Assembly: GCA_013348725.1 (NCBI GenBank)
Contig: CP054689.1
Location: 422,501 to 486,500 of the forward strand
Source: Ectothiorhodospiraceae bacterium 2226
GTDB taxonomy: Bacteria > Pseudomonadota > Gammaproteobacteria > GCA-013348725
DNA: 64,000 bases
Direction: 5' to 3'
A model generated the notes under the pieces. The model did no database searches. It was given only the letters and a program-made list of their open reading frames with translations, and had not been told where the DNA came from. This document shows positions 38,630-49,700 of the stretch, piece after piece. Every line of letters starts with the position of its first letter. Position 1 is the stretch's first letter. Made by a program: the position numbers and the translations under genes.

Positions 38630-39310
38630 TCAGTGTCCACGTCCGGTAGATACCATGAGTCCAGCTCCACTAGGGCCGCAGTCACACTGAAGACATGCAT
38701 CGAAGCTGCGAGCGAGGCAAAGGAGTACAAGAGACTCCTTGCCGATGGCGTTGTGGCGATACTCGATGAGCTTGTCGGGCGTCTCGACGCGCTCCAGGCG
38801 GCCGAGGCTGCTGTAGTGGTAGCGGGTGGTGACGCCTGCCGTGGTGCGCTCGGCGAGTCGGCCGTTGGCGTCGTAGGCGTAGCTGCTGTCGCCGCTGGTT
38901 TGCAGCTGGTCGCCGAGGTTGTAGGTGGCGCTCACGCCGTGGCGGCCGCGCAGGGCGCTGGTGTAGACGCTGCGGTTGCCGTTGGCGTCGTACTGGTAGG
39001 CCTCCACCAGCACGCCGTCGCGGTGCACGGTGCTCAGGCGGCTACGCGCGTCGTAGCCGTACTCGTACTGGCGCGTGCTGCCGTCGGGCAGGGTCTCCGT
39101 GCGGGCGGTGATCTGGCCCTTGGCATTGCGCTCCAGCTGGTAGCCGCAGGGTGCGATAGGTAATGGCGGAGGGCTCACCGTAGGCGCTGTAGCTGCGCGT
39201 CTGGCTGAGGGTGCCATCGTCGAGCGTGATGGGCAGGCCGTGCTCGGCATCGCGCAGGATGCTGAAGCCGTGGATGCCGGTGAGCAGACCGTCGGCGTCG
39301 TCGGTGCTTA
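38630..39310 (-). pseudogene. Truncated RHS-core fragment (cassette E)
   Basis: Start-less RHS repeats from GIHGFSILRDAEHGLP through YQYDANGNRSVYTSALRGRH and SSLGRLERVETPDKLIEYRHNA, after which homology stops and an unrelated stretch ends at 38630. The first part (variant SILRDAEHGLPITLDDGTLS) is more diverged than the other copies, and one frameshift lies near 39150. There is no tail of the DP-x-G type and no following small gene. It is the oldest-looking copy at the end of the array. Confidence 0.8.
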
Positions 39311-39410
39311 GAGAGTCTCAGTATCCGAGAAAGGATTCTATACATTGCCCGGGCTGTGCTTGGGCGGGGATAAGCCCTCCAGTTCCTCTTGCTTTGGAGA
39401 GTGACGCCCG

Positions 39411-39980
39411 CTACGCCAGCAGCCTTTCCGAGAAACGGTCCCGAAGAGCAAGAAGCAAACCCAGTGAAACAGCGTATGCGTAGACAAAAGGACTGATCAT
39501 TCGGCGGACCATCCCACGACCGCCCTTCGCATCCTGGATAGCGATTTCCCGTATGGCGAATACATGCCCATTCTTGGATGCAGCAATCAAATACCTATAT
39601 CCAGCATCAAGGTCAATAGCTGCTCCCTTACCTCTCGCCAGCGAGTATCCTAGGCGAAAGAGAGCGGGAGTATCGTGCTTGTTTGCCGCTATTCTATACC
39701 ACTCCAAGGCATCTACATGTTCCCCTTGACTTGTAAGAAACCTTCCGTAATAGAAAGCTCCACGCGGTGAGCCCAGCGATGCGGCTCGTTGAAACCAATA
39801 GGAAGCGCCTTCATGTGAGTGTTCTGTACCAATCCCATTAAAGAGCATCCAACCCACGAATACCTGACTTTCAGCATGACCCGCTTCGGCAAGCAATCGG
39901 TAGCGTTCGTACGCCGCACGGTAATCGCCGCGCCCGTAGCAATCTGCAGCGTCCTTAAGCTCTTTTTCCATACTGCTCAC
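39411..39980 (-). CDS. Sel1-repeat protein, candidate immunity protein for cassette D
   Basis: 189 residues. Sel1-like repeats are visible: AESQVFVGWMLFNGIGTEHS, then ASYWFQRAASLGSPRGAFYY, then LEWYRIAANKHDTPALFRLG and RYLIAASKNGH. One hydrophobic segment (FVYAYAVSLGLLLALRD) lies near the C-terminus, so it may be membrane-attached. It starts 15 bp after the end of the cassette D tail. Sel1 proteins occur as immunity proteins of polymorphic toxins; position supports this. It is more AT-rich than the RHS core. Confidence 0.7.
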   Translation of the reverse strand: MSSMEKELKDAADCYGRGDYRAAYERYRLLAEAGHAESQVFVGWMLFNGIGTEHSHEGASYWFQRAASLGSPRGAFYYGRFLTSQGEHVDALEWYRIAANKHDTPALFRLGYSLARGKGAAIDLDAGYRYLIAASKNGHVFAIREIAIQDAKGGRGMVRRMISPFVYAYAVSLGLLLALRDRFSERLLA

Positions 39981-39995
39981 GATACCCCACCCACG

Positions 39996-41047
39996 TCACG
40001 GCAATCGCGGAAGATTCGGTGGTAACTGCGGCGGTGTATGCGGCTGCGTGATCGCAGGCGGCTGCTGTAGCTGCGGCCCTGGCGCACGAGGTGCGGGAAT
40101 TACCGGATCATCAAGCCCTTTTATTAGCTCCCTAACCACAGGACTCACCGTCCTAACCGCCCTGGGGACACACATGTAAGCACCGCCGCCGACCGCCGTG
40201 GCGCCAGTGACGGCCGCTGCCGCTCCACCTGTGACTGCAGCCGCAGTTCCCATTCCACCAGCCTGCATCGCTTGACGCGTGGTCGTTTCCCGGGAGAGCG
40301 CATGGAGCCCCGAAAAAGCATCCCATCAGGATCGATGAAGTTGACCGGATCCCCCAACACATACCCATAAAGATTCGTATCCCCACCCGCAAACCCAATC
40401 GGATCCCGCGCCGTCCAGCGGCCGGTGTCGGGGTCGAAATCCCTGTAGCCAAAGCGGATGAGGCCGGTGTCGGAGTCGTACAGCCCGCCCGCAAAGCCAA
40501 AGGGTAACCTGAAGCTCGGGTTGCTGTCGTGGAGGACGTTACCGTAGGCGTCGAAGTCGACGGACTTGACCACGCTGCCTTGGGCGTCGGTGATGTACCG
40601 CGGGCTGCCCAGGTGGTCGGTGAGGATATAGTAGACCTCCCCTTCCTCGGTGAAGCGGGTCGGGGTGTGGCCTACGGTGTATTCGTAGCGCTGCTTCAGA
40701 TTGCCGTCGCCGTCGTAGATCGCCAGCAGGGTGGTTAGATCCAGCCACAGGTAGCGCTCCACCACCTCCCCGTCCACCAGCTTGGCCACCCGGTTGCCGT
40801 AGGCGTTGTGGCGGTACTCGATGAGCTTGTCGGGGGTCTCCACCCGCTCCAGGCGGCCGAGGCTGCTGTAGTGGTAGCGGGTGGTGACGCCTGCCGTGGT
40901 GCGCTCCTTGAGGCGGCCGTTGGCGTCGTAGGCGTAGCTGCTGTCGCCGTTGGTTTGCAGTTGGTCGCCGAGGTTGTAGGTGGCGCTCACGCCGTGGCGG
41001 CCGCGCAGGGTGCTGGTGTAGACGCTGCGGTTGCCGTTGGCGTCGCG
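39996..41047 (-). pseudogene. RHS core plus tail, start-less and frameshifted (cassette D)
   Basis: An RHS core beginning at GRHGVSATYNLGDQLQTNGD runs to [20 protein letters not shown] and DPDGMLFRG. A one-base frameshift (about 40270-40320) then separates it from a tail in another frame (AMQAGGMGTAAAVTGGAA... ending PPQLPPNLPRLP). No start codon or signal is available, so it is a silent tip. The tail is Ala/Gly-rich with a hydrophobic stretch, then Pro-rich. Confidence 0.8.
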
Positions 41048-41088
41048 AGGCGGCGCTCAGGCGGCACCTGGAAGAAGTCAGGCAAGTG

Positions 41089-41508
41089 CTAGTTTCCGTT
41101 CCCCAACCATCGCGCCGTTACAGGGCGCAGTTCCAAGAGAAGTTCCTTTGCCATGTCACGCAACGGCGACCATGCCGGGTGCCGCATCGCTTCAACATTA
41201 CCGTCTGTCGGTGATGGCCCGGCGTAAACCGACGCCGGAACATCCCCCAGCGCCGAGACCATGGCGAGTATCTTCTTTTCCTGCTCTGCTGTGAGGTAGC
41301 CTCGCCCCACAAGGTACTTCGCTCTCTCGACGTCGATCTTCAGCTCCCACGGCACGTTATAGTTTCCCATGGCCTCGCACGCACCTTCCGGCGTGTCCGC
41401 CAAGACCTCGAGCGTGAAGACGAAAACACGGTACTCTGCTTGAAATTCGTCGTCTGGAGGAACTCCATCGCTGTTATCAGCCACGTCTATCACCCCTGCA
41501 AGTCGCAC
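41089..41508 (-). CDS. Small acidic protein, candidate immunity protein for cassette C
   Basis: 139 residues, GTG start one base after the stop of the cassette C tail, so translation would be coupled. The N-terminus is acidic (MRLAGVIDVADNSDGVPPDD), and a central part reads YRVFVFTLEVLADTPEGACE. There is no signal peptide or membrane segment; it is cytoplasmic. No known family is recognised. Its role is inferred from position only. Confidence 0.6.
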   Translation of the reverse strand: MRLAGVIDVADNSDGVPPDDEFQAEYRVFVFTLEVLADTPEGACEAMGNYNVPWELKIDVERAKYLVGRGYLTAEQEKKILAMVSALGDVPASVYAGPSPTDGNVEAMRHPAWSPLRDMAKELLLELRPVTARWLGNGN

Positions 41509-41509
41509 G

Positions 41510-43610
41510 TCAGTGGTTCGGATTCAGCTTGTCCAGCCAGTTACCTGGAGTTCCAGGTCCGTCGAAGCCTCCGCCCCCGCCTCCGCCACCCCCACGCCTG
41601 CTCCCTCGTCCTGGATGAGCTTGCTCCGGCGTGATCGGCTTTCCTTCCTGATTGTAGCGTTGCCACCCTTTGACACCGGGCTCATTGACTTTCCAATAGC
41701 CAATCGAGGCAGACGGACCACCGGGTGGTACCCATTGACAAAGTTGCTTGCCGCCCGCAGGTCGTGGCGGTCCATAGAATGCGCCGGCCGGCTGGCCAGG
41801 GCCTGCAGGTGTCCAGGGCCCTCCCGGTACGATACCGTTCGGATTGGGTATTCCCTGCAATCCATCGGGATCGATGAGGTTAACGGGATCACCGAGCACA
41901 TACCCATACAGATTCGTATCCCCACCCGCAAACCCAATCGGATCCCGCGCCGTCCAGCGGCCGGTGTCGGGGTCGAAATCCCTGTAGCCGAAGCGGATGA
42001 GGCCGGTGTCCGTGTCATACAGCCCGCCGGCAAAGCCGAAGGGTAACCTGAAGCCCGGGTTGCTGTCGTGGAGGACGTTGCCGTAGGCGTCGTAGTCGAG
42101 GGTCTTGACCACATCGCCTTGGGCGTCGGTGATCACCCGCGGGCTCCCCAGGTGTCGGTGAGGATGTAGTAGCTCTGGCCATCCTGGGTGAACTTAGTCG
42201 GGGTGTGGCCCACGGTGTACTCAAAGCGCTGCTTTAGATTCCCATCGCCATCGTAGACCGCCAGCAGGGTGGTTAGATCCAGCCACAGGTAGCGCTCCAC
42301 CACCTCGCCATCCACGAGCTTGGCCACGCGGTTGCCGAAGGCTCGATGAGCTTGTCGGGCGTCTCGACGCGCTCCAGGCGGCCGAGGCTGCTGTAGTGGT
42401 AGCGGGTGGTGACGCCTGCCGTGGTGCGCTCGGCGAGTCGGCCGTTGGCGTCGTAGGCGTAGCTGCTGTCGCCGCTGGTTTGCAGCTGGTCGCCGAGGTT
42501 GTAGGTGGCGCTCACGCCGTGGCGGCCGCGCAGGGCGCTGGTGTAGACGCTGCGGTTGCCGTTGGCGTCGTACTGGTAGGCCTCCACCAGCACGCCGTCG
42601 CGGTGCACGGTGCTCAGGCGGCTACGCGCGTCGTAGCCGTACTCGTACTGGCGCGTGCTGCCGTCGGGCAGGGTCTCCGTGCGGGCGGTGATCTGGCCCA
42701 TGGCATTGCGCTCGAGCTGATAGGCGAAGCGCTCTGCCGTGCCGAGGCTATAGGCGAGGGCTGAGGGCTCCCCGTAGGCGTTGTAGGCGCGCGTCTGGCT
42801 GAGCGCCGCATCGCTGACCTGGGTGGGCAGGCCGTGCTCGGGATGGCGCAGGATGCTGAACCCGTGGATACCGGTCAGCAGGCCGTCGGCGTCGTAGCTG
42901 ACGCTGCTTCCGGCGCCGGCGTAGCTGAGCTGATTGATCCGGAACTGGTTGTCGTAGGCGTAGTGGATGCTCTCGTTCAGCTCGCCCTGGTAGTGCAGCT
43001 CGGTCAACAGGTTGCCGTCCCAGGTGTAGCCGAGGCTCTCGAGGCCCTCCCGCACCTGGCTCAGGCGACCGCCGCACAGGTAGTCGTACTCGACAATCCC
43101 CTCGGGGGTGTCGGTGCGCGCGAGGCGGCCCTGCGCGTAGCTGTGCTCGATCCGCTGGCCGGAGGGCAGCTCGATGGCGGTGAGGCGGCGGTCGCGGTCG
43201 TACGTGTAGCGGGTGGGCTCGCTAAGCGGGGCGACGCTCTCCCGGAGCCGATCCACGCCGGTGTAGGCGAACGCGTGCTCGGCCGGGGTGGGAACGACGA
43301 TCGTCGTTTGGTTGCCGTTCGCGTCATAACTGCTGACGGTACTGTGGCCGTCCGGATAGGTGATGCGTGTAATCCGGCCCAGGGCGTCGTACTCGTAGTG
43401 AGTGCTACGATCATCCGGCGTGGCGACCTCCGCCATCAGCGCGGGGTTACGGCAAGAGTGGGCACGACTCGGGTGCCAAGGCCCTTCATCGCACGGGTGC
43501 TGCGTTCGTCGTAGCCGTATTCGTACTGGCGCGTGCTGCCGTCGGGCAGGGTTTCCGTGCGGGCGGTGATCTGGCCCATCGCATTGCGCTCGAGCTGGTA
43601 GGCGAACACG
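41510..43610 (-). pseudogene. RHS core plus tail with several frameshifts (cassette C)
   Basis: Read leftwards. A fragment FAYQLERNAMGQITARTETL at 43610-43500 is joined, via a frameshift near 43440-43490, to MAEVATPDDRSTHYEYDALG and a long RHS core. Deletions near 42340 and 42150 break the frame twice. The last part ([20 protein letters not shown] to [13 protein letters not shown]) carries a tail with [40 protein letters not shown], a poly-Gly stretch and [17 protein letters not shown] overlap joins two fragments at 43436. It cannot encode a full protein. Confidence 0.85.
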
Positions 43611-43703
43611 TCAGCTAGTCTACGAGAACGAACCCTCGAAGTCGCTCTTTTGCGCTCCGCGTAGTTCACCAGCACAAACTGCCTGGCCTGTGAATTGAGT
43701 GTG

Positions 43704-44033
43704 CTAGCCGTCCTTCCTTTGAAGCGATAAAGCCAACCTTCGCCCTGTCCAGACCAAATAGACCAGCCCCAGGTTGACGATCAACATGGCGATCATATAG
43801 GCCCCCAACCACAAGACGATCTGCTGAGTGCTCTCGATCATCCACGTCCGTTCGGCGTCGGAGAGGGTTATGCTTGCTTGTTGGAGCATCGCGGGGATGT
43901 ATAGCGCGTGGATAACCCAAAGCAGTGGACCCCCCAGCAGCAGAAAGAGTACCGCAAACGCCAGAGCGGGCCATACCGCAACTTTGGCTAAGCGTCTTTG
44001 GTAACGCAGGCACGCAGACTTCGGTTCACACAT
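43704..44033 (-). CDS. Two-helix membrane protein, candidate immunity protein for cassette B
   Basis: 109 residues with two strong hydrophobic helices (WPALAFAVLFLLLGGPLLWV and LWLGAYMIAMLIVNLGLVYL) separated by a short soluble loop. It starts 15 bp after the cassette B stop. The matching tail B is itself hydrophobic, so a membrane-acting toxin neutralised by a membrane protein is plausible. No family is recognised. Confidence 0.65.
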   Translation of the reverse strand: MCEPKSACLRYQRRLAKVAVWPALAFAVLFLLLGGPLLWVIHALYIPAMLQQASITLSDAERTWMIESTQQIVLWLGAYMIAMLIVNLGLVYLVWTGRRLALSLQRKDG

Positions 44034-44048
44034 TGCCTGACTCCTAAG

Positions 44049-45930
44049 TCAACAGGAACCATCCCGCTCATTCCGGGATCGACCATCGATTAGATCTTGT
44101 ATCCCCCTTAAATTCTGTTCAATCTCCTTCATGCTTTCGCTGTTCTTGATCGACTCCACCTGTTCCATCGGGGTCGTCGCAGCATCCCAGAAAAGCAATC
44201 CTCCTCCTACCGCCACAAGCACGAGTCCCGCTCCTCCCACAACGGGATTCCCACTCGCGACTCCTGCGACGACGAGGGCACCCCCGGTCGCACTAACCAC
44301 AACGGCAGTCGGCCCAACCCAGCTCGGCGCAAGACCGAAGGGATCTCGCAAGGTGGCGGGGTCACCGAGCACATACCCATACAGATTCGTATCCCCACCC
44401 GCAAACCCGATCGGATCCCGCGCCGTCCACCGGCCGGTGTCCGGATCATAATCCCGGTACCCGAAGCGGATGAGGCCGGTGTCCGTGTCATACAGCCCGC
44501 CCGCGAAACCAAAGGGTAACCTGAACGCGGGATTGCTGTCGTGGAGGACGTTGCCGTAGGCATCATATTCGATCGCCTTGACCACATCGCCTTGGGCGTC
44601 GGTGATGTACCGCGGGCTGCCGAGGTGATCGGTGAGGATGTAGTAGACCTCCCCGTCCTGGGTGAAGCGGGTGGGCGTGTGGCCTACGGTGTATTCGTAG
44701 CGCTGCTTCAGATTGCCGTCGCCGTCGTAGATCGCCAGCAGTGTGGTTAGATCCAGCCACAGGTAGCGCTCCACCACCTCGCCGTTCACGAGCTTCGCCA
44801 CCCGGTTGCCGTAGGCGTTGTGGCGGTACTCGATGAGCTTGTCGGGCGTCTCGACGCGCTCCAGGCGGCCGAGGCTGCTGTAGTGGTAGCGGGTAGTGAC
44901 GCCTGCCGTGGTGCGCTCGGCGAGTTGGCCGTTGGCGTCGTAGGCGTAGCTGCTGTCGCCGCTGGTTTGCAGTTGGTCGCCGAGGTTGTAGGTGGCGCTC
45001 ACGCCGTGGCGGCCGCGCAGGGCGCTGGTGTAGACGCTGCGGTTGCCGTTGGCGTCGTACTGGTAGGCCTCCACCAGCACGCCGTCGCGGTGCACGGTGC
45101 TCAGGCGGCTACGCGCGTCGTAGCCGTACTCGTACTGGCGCGTGCTGCCGTCGGGCAGGGTCTCCGTGCGGGCGGTGATCTGGCCCTTGGCATTGCGCTC
45201 GAGCTGATAGGCGAAGCGCTCTGCCGTGCCGAGGCTATAGGCGAGGGCTGAGGGCTCCCCGTAGGCGTTGTAGGCGCGCGTCTGGCTGAGCGCCGCATCG
45301 CTGACCTGGGTGGGCAGGCCGTGCTCGGGATGGCGCAGGATGCTGAACCCGTGGATACCGGTCAGCAGGCCGTCGGCGTCGTAGCTGACGCTGCTTCCGG
45401 CGCCGGCGTAGCTGAGCTGATTGATCCGGAACTGGTTGTCGTAGGCGTAGTGGATGCTCTCGTTCAGCTCGCCCTGGTAGTGCAGCTCGGTCAACAGGTT
45501 GCCGTCCCAGGTGTAGCCGAGGCTCTCGAGGCCCTCCCGCACCTGGCTCAGGCGACCGCCGCACAGGTAGTCGTACTCGACAATCCCCTCGGGGGTGTCG
45601 GTGCGCGCGAGGCGGCCCTGCGCGTAGCTGTGCTCGATCCGCTGGCCGGAGGGCAGCTCGATGGCGGTGAGGCGGCGGTCGCGGTCGTACGTGTAGCGGG
45701 TGGGCTCGCTAAGCGGGGCGACGCTCTCCCGGAGCCGATCCACGCCGGTGTAGGCGAACGCGTGCTCGGCCGGGGTGGGAACGACGATCGTCGTCTGGTT
45801 ACCGTTCGCGTCGTAGGTGCTGACGGTACTGTGGCCGTCCGGATAGGTGACGCGCGTAATGCGGCCGAGGAGGTCGTACTTCTAGTGGGTGCTACGATCA
45901 TCCGGCGTGCCGACCTCCGCCATCAGCGCG
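44049..45930 (-). pseudogene. RHS core plus hydrophobic tail, silent (cassette B)
   Basis: It is almost identical to the RHS core of the main gene for about 1.5 kb (gene-conversion-like). At the 5' edge, the codon for Tyr in THYEYDALG is TAG (45881-45883), so the frame is closed before any start or signal. An open frame of 564 codons remains from 45743. After [20 protein letters not shown] the tail is APSWVGPTAVVVSATGGALV and more hydrophobic segments, then MEQVESIKNSESMKEIEQNL and the end RSRNERDGSC. Confidence 0.85.
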
Positions 45931-46054
45931 GGGTTACGGCAACAGTGGGCACGACTCGGGTGCCAAGGCCCTCTCTTCATCGCACGGGGCGCACTGTGCC
46001 GGCAAGGCTTCGCTATACCACTCCACCTCCCCCCGCAGTTGGTCGCTTACCGAC

Positions 46055-46720
46055 CTATACTTTGATGCGACCGTCATCTGCTCCTGTACTAGCGATGCTG
46101 CACCATCGCCCCAAGCTATTGGAAGCCTCCGCGATCGATGCTAGCGCATAGCTTTCATGTCGATCAACCACGCTTGTTTGCGTCGGGTAAACTCCCGACT
46201 GGCTAATGCTGATCCTATCAACGACTTCATTCATGGCGGGAACGTACGTTCTCGGCGCGTCCGCACCCAGAACACCGACTCGAGCCGCTGGCGAAATCCA
46301 TAAGTAGTCGTAAGCACCTTCGCGCATACTACTCGGACGCACGTACCTAATCAGCCCCGTCATTCCAACCTCACATTTAGCTCCAAACCAACCATCACGC
46401 GTGATGCGCTCACAGAGCGTTTCAGGATCTTCAGTGAAGAGCAAAAGGGTTACAAACTCTACGCTTCTACCGCCTGGAACACGGGAAACAATCGCTTCCG
46501 TGGGCGATCTCTCATGGACCCACCACCACGGAGGAAGCTCTACGCGCGCATACCCGATCTCAAGCGAGCTAGGGCCAAGCACGCGGTTATAAGCATAGAA
46601 CGAGAGGCCGACTAGCATATTCACGTACAACCCGGCTCCAACCGCCACAAGAGCGATTGCGCCAGCCCCCATCCATGCGCGTCTAAGTCGCGACGCGCTT
46701 TTCGCCACCCCCCAGATCAA
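46055..46720 (-). CDS. Candidate immunity protein of the main RHS toxin
   Basis: 221 residues. The TTG start overlaps the RHS stop (TTGA, 46717-46720), so it is translationally coupled. One N-terminal transmembrane helix (MGAGAIALVAVGAGLYVNML) is followed by a periplasmic or cytoplasmic domain without known motifs (WWWVHERSPTEAIVSRVPGG, two cysteines near 126 and 135). It is markedly more AT-rich than the RHS core. Position behind a variable tail, membrane anchor and coupling suggest immunity; no homology is claimed. Confidence 0.65.
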   Translation of the reverse strand: MIWGVAKSASRLRRAWMGAGAIALVAVGAGLYVNMLVGLSFYAYNRVLGPSSLEIGYARVELPPWWWVHERSPTEAIVSRVPGGRSVEFVTLLLFTEDPETLCERITRDGWFGAKCEVGMTGLIRYVRPSSMREGAYDYLWISPAARVGVLGADAPRTYVPAMNEVVDRISISQSGVYPTQTSVVDRHESYALASIAEASNSLGRWCSIASTGADDGRIKV

Positions 46721-49700
46721 TCTGCGCCTCCACTGGTAAGTGCAGCGCCGGCACCCCCAAATATCAAGTCGATTTGAGATGACGGAATCGGACCGGTGGC
46801 CGAAGTTCCTGGACAGGACATCACGACTCCTACACCTGACGACATCCCGTCGATCAACGCCTCATTCCTCTCACGATTAGCATCAAACCAAGCGTTTGGA
46901 TCGCGTAATATATCAATACTGTCTTGGCGATCTCGGGCGGCCTTCAGCGTCGCCACATCCTGAGAGAATTCGGAGACCGCCTTGTATCCCTGGTAGATAA
47001 CTACACCCGCTCCAACAACTGCCGCACCTATTACGAGGGGGTGCGTCCCGCGCGGGTCATAGAAGTTGACCGGATCCCCCAACACATACCCGTACAGATT
47101 CGTATCCCCACCCGCAAACCCGATCGGGTCCCGCGCCGTCCAGCGCCCGGTGTCGGGATCATAATCCCGGTAGCCGAAGCGGATCAGGCCGGTGTCGGGG
47201 TCGGACAGCCCGCCCGCAAAGCCAAAGGGTACCCTGAAGTCCGGGTTGCTGTCGTGGAGGACGTTGCCGTAGGCGTCGTAGTCGAGGGACTTGACCACGC
47301 TGCCTTGGGCGTCGGTGATCACCCTGGGGCTGCCGAGGTGATCGGTGAGGATGTAGTAGACCTCCCCGTCCTGGGTGAAGCGGGTGGGCGTGTGGCCTAC
47401 GGTGTATTCGTAGCGCTGCTTCAGATTGCCGTCGCCGTCGTAGATCGCCAGCAGTGTGGTTAGATCCAGCCACAGGTAGCGCTCCACCACCTCGCCGTTC
47501 ACGAGCTTCGCCACCCGGTTGCCGTAGGCGTTGTGGCGGTACTCGATGAGCTTGTCGGGCGTCTCGACGCGCTCCAGGCGGCCGAGGCTGCTGTAGTGGT
47601 AGCGGGTAGTGACGCCTGCCGTGGTGCGCTCGGCGAGTTGGCCGTTGGCGTCGTAGGCGTAGCTGCTGTCGCCGCTGGTTTGCAGTTGGTCGCCGAGGTT
47701 GTAGGTGGCGCTCACGCCGTGGCGGCCGCGCAGGGCGCTGGTGTAGACGCTGCGGTTGCCGTTGGCGTCGTATTGGTAGGCCTCCACCAGCACGCCGTCG
47801 CGGTGCACGGTGCTCAGGCGGCTACGCGCGTCGTAGCCGTACTCGTACTGGCGCGTGCTGCCGTCGGGCAGGGTTTCCGTGCGGGCGGTGATCTGGCCCA
47901 TCGCGTTGCGCTCGAGCTGATAGGCGAAGCGCTCTGCCGTGCCGAGGCTATAGGCGAGGGCTGAGGGCTCCCCGTAGGCGTTGTAGGCGCGCGTCTGGCT
48001 GAGCGCCGCATCGCTGACCTGGGTGGGCAGGCCGTGCTCGGGATGGCGCAGGATGCTGAACCCGTGGATACCGGTCAGCAGGCCGTCGGCGTCGTAGCTG
48101 ACGCTGCTTCCGGCGCCGGCGTAGCTGAGCTGATTGATCCGGAACTGGTTGTCGTAGGCGTAGTGGATGCTCTCGTTCAGCTCGCCCTGGTAGTGCAGCT
48201 CGGTCAACAGGTTGCCGTCCCAGGTGTAGCCGAGGCTCTCGAGGCCCTCCCGCACCTGGCTCAGGCGACCGCCGCACAGGTAGTCGTACTCGACAATCCC
48301 CTCGGGGGTGTCGGTGCGCGCGAGGCGGCCCTGCGCGTAGCTGTGCTCGATCCGCTGGCCGGAGGGCAGCTCGATGGCGGTGAGGCGGCGGTCGCGGTCG
48401 TACGTGTAGCGGGTGGGCTCGCTAAGCGGGGCGACGCTCTCCCGGAGTCGATCCACGCCAGTGTAGGCGAACTCATGTTCGGCCGGGGTGGGAACGACGA
48501 TCGTCGTCTGGTTACCGTTCGCGTCGTAGGTGCTGACGGTACTGTGGCCGTCCGGATAGGTGATGCGTGTAATCCGGCCCAGGGCGTCGTACTCGTAGTG
48601 CGTGCTACGATCATCCGGCGTGACGACCTCCGCCACCAGCCCGGCTTCGTTATAGCTGTAACGCGTGGCCCGGTCGCCGACGCTTAGGCGGGTGACGCGT
48701 CCGCGCTCGTCGTACTCGTACGTGGTCGGCAGCAAGCCGCCTAGCGCAATCGTCTGCGGCAGCAGCGTGACGGGGTCGCGCAGTTCCGAGGAGACTCGGC
48801 CTTCCGGTGAGGTGTAGGTGGAGATGCCGCTACGGGCGTCTACATTCACGGTACTGACGCCGGCGCCGTCGTCCACAGTCAGCGTGTAACGCATAGTGTC
48901 CGCGCCGTTTTCGCCGTAGGCTTTGGTGAGCGTGGTGACGTTGGTCCAGCCGCTCGGCTGTGACACGGTGATGACGTTGGGGATCTCCTGGAGGGTCTTG
49001 GCATCCCGGACGTAGTCGACGACCCGGCCGACGCCGCAGGCCTCTTCAGACTCCCAGAGGCGATCCGCACGCATGCGACTCACGACCTGGGTCCCGTCCT
49101 CGCGCACCGTGGTGTGTTGAACATCGCCATCCGGCAGCAACCGCCGATCCGTCTGATACTGGTTGCTCTCCGCCGTGGTGTAGCCGTAGCGGTCGTGCCC
49201 TGGGGCCATCCTGTCGCTGAAAAACTCCCACAGCCCGCCTTCGGGGTCGTCCGAGCGGAGCAGGCGCCCGTCAGCGCTGTAGAACCGGTTGAAGGCGTGG
49301 CCGTTGGGCGTCGTCTTTCGCGTCAGCAGCCCGCCTGCGGCATAGTTGAACGCGTACGCGGTGCCATCCTCGTACGCGACGCGCGTCAAGTGGCCGTTCT
49401 CGTCGATGACTAGCTCCGTGACCTGGCCATTCGGGGCGACTAGACGCATCGGCTTACCCGCGGCATCTCGCTCCACGGTGAGGCGATTACCGAACCGGTC
49501 GACTACGGCGTTCAAGAAGCCGCGTTCGTCGTAGGAAAGGTCAAGCAGTGTCCTGCCGCTATCCAGGTCGATAGTCGCGACGTGTTTGCCGTCGTGGTTG
49601 AACCGGTAGGGCATGCGGGCAGCCGACGCAGCGTCGCGCACGCAGCGCACGTGATACTCGTCGTTCTTGTTGAAGCGCTCGCTGTGGAAGCTCTCGCTTT

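Noticed and set aside
41024-48690. Regular spaced repeats in the RHS region as a CRISPR array
   Set aside because: The periodicity is that of YD/RHS coding repeats and cassette duplications; there are no short identical repeats with unique spacers and no cas genes.
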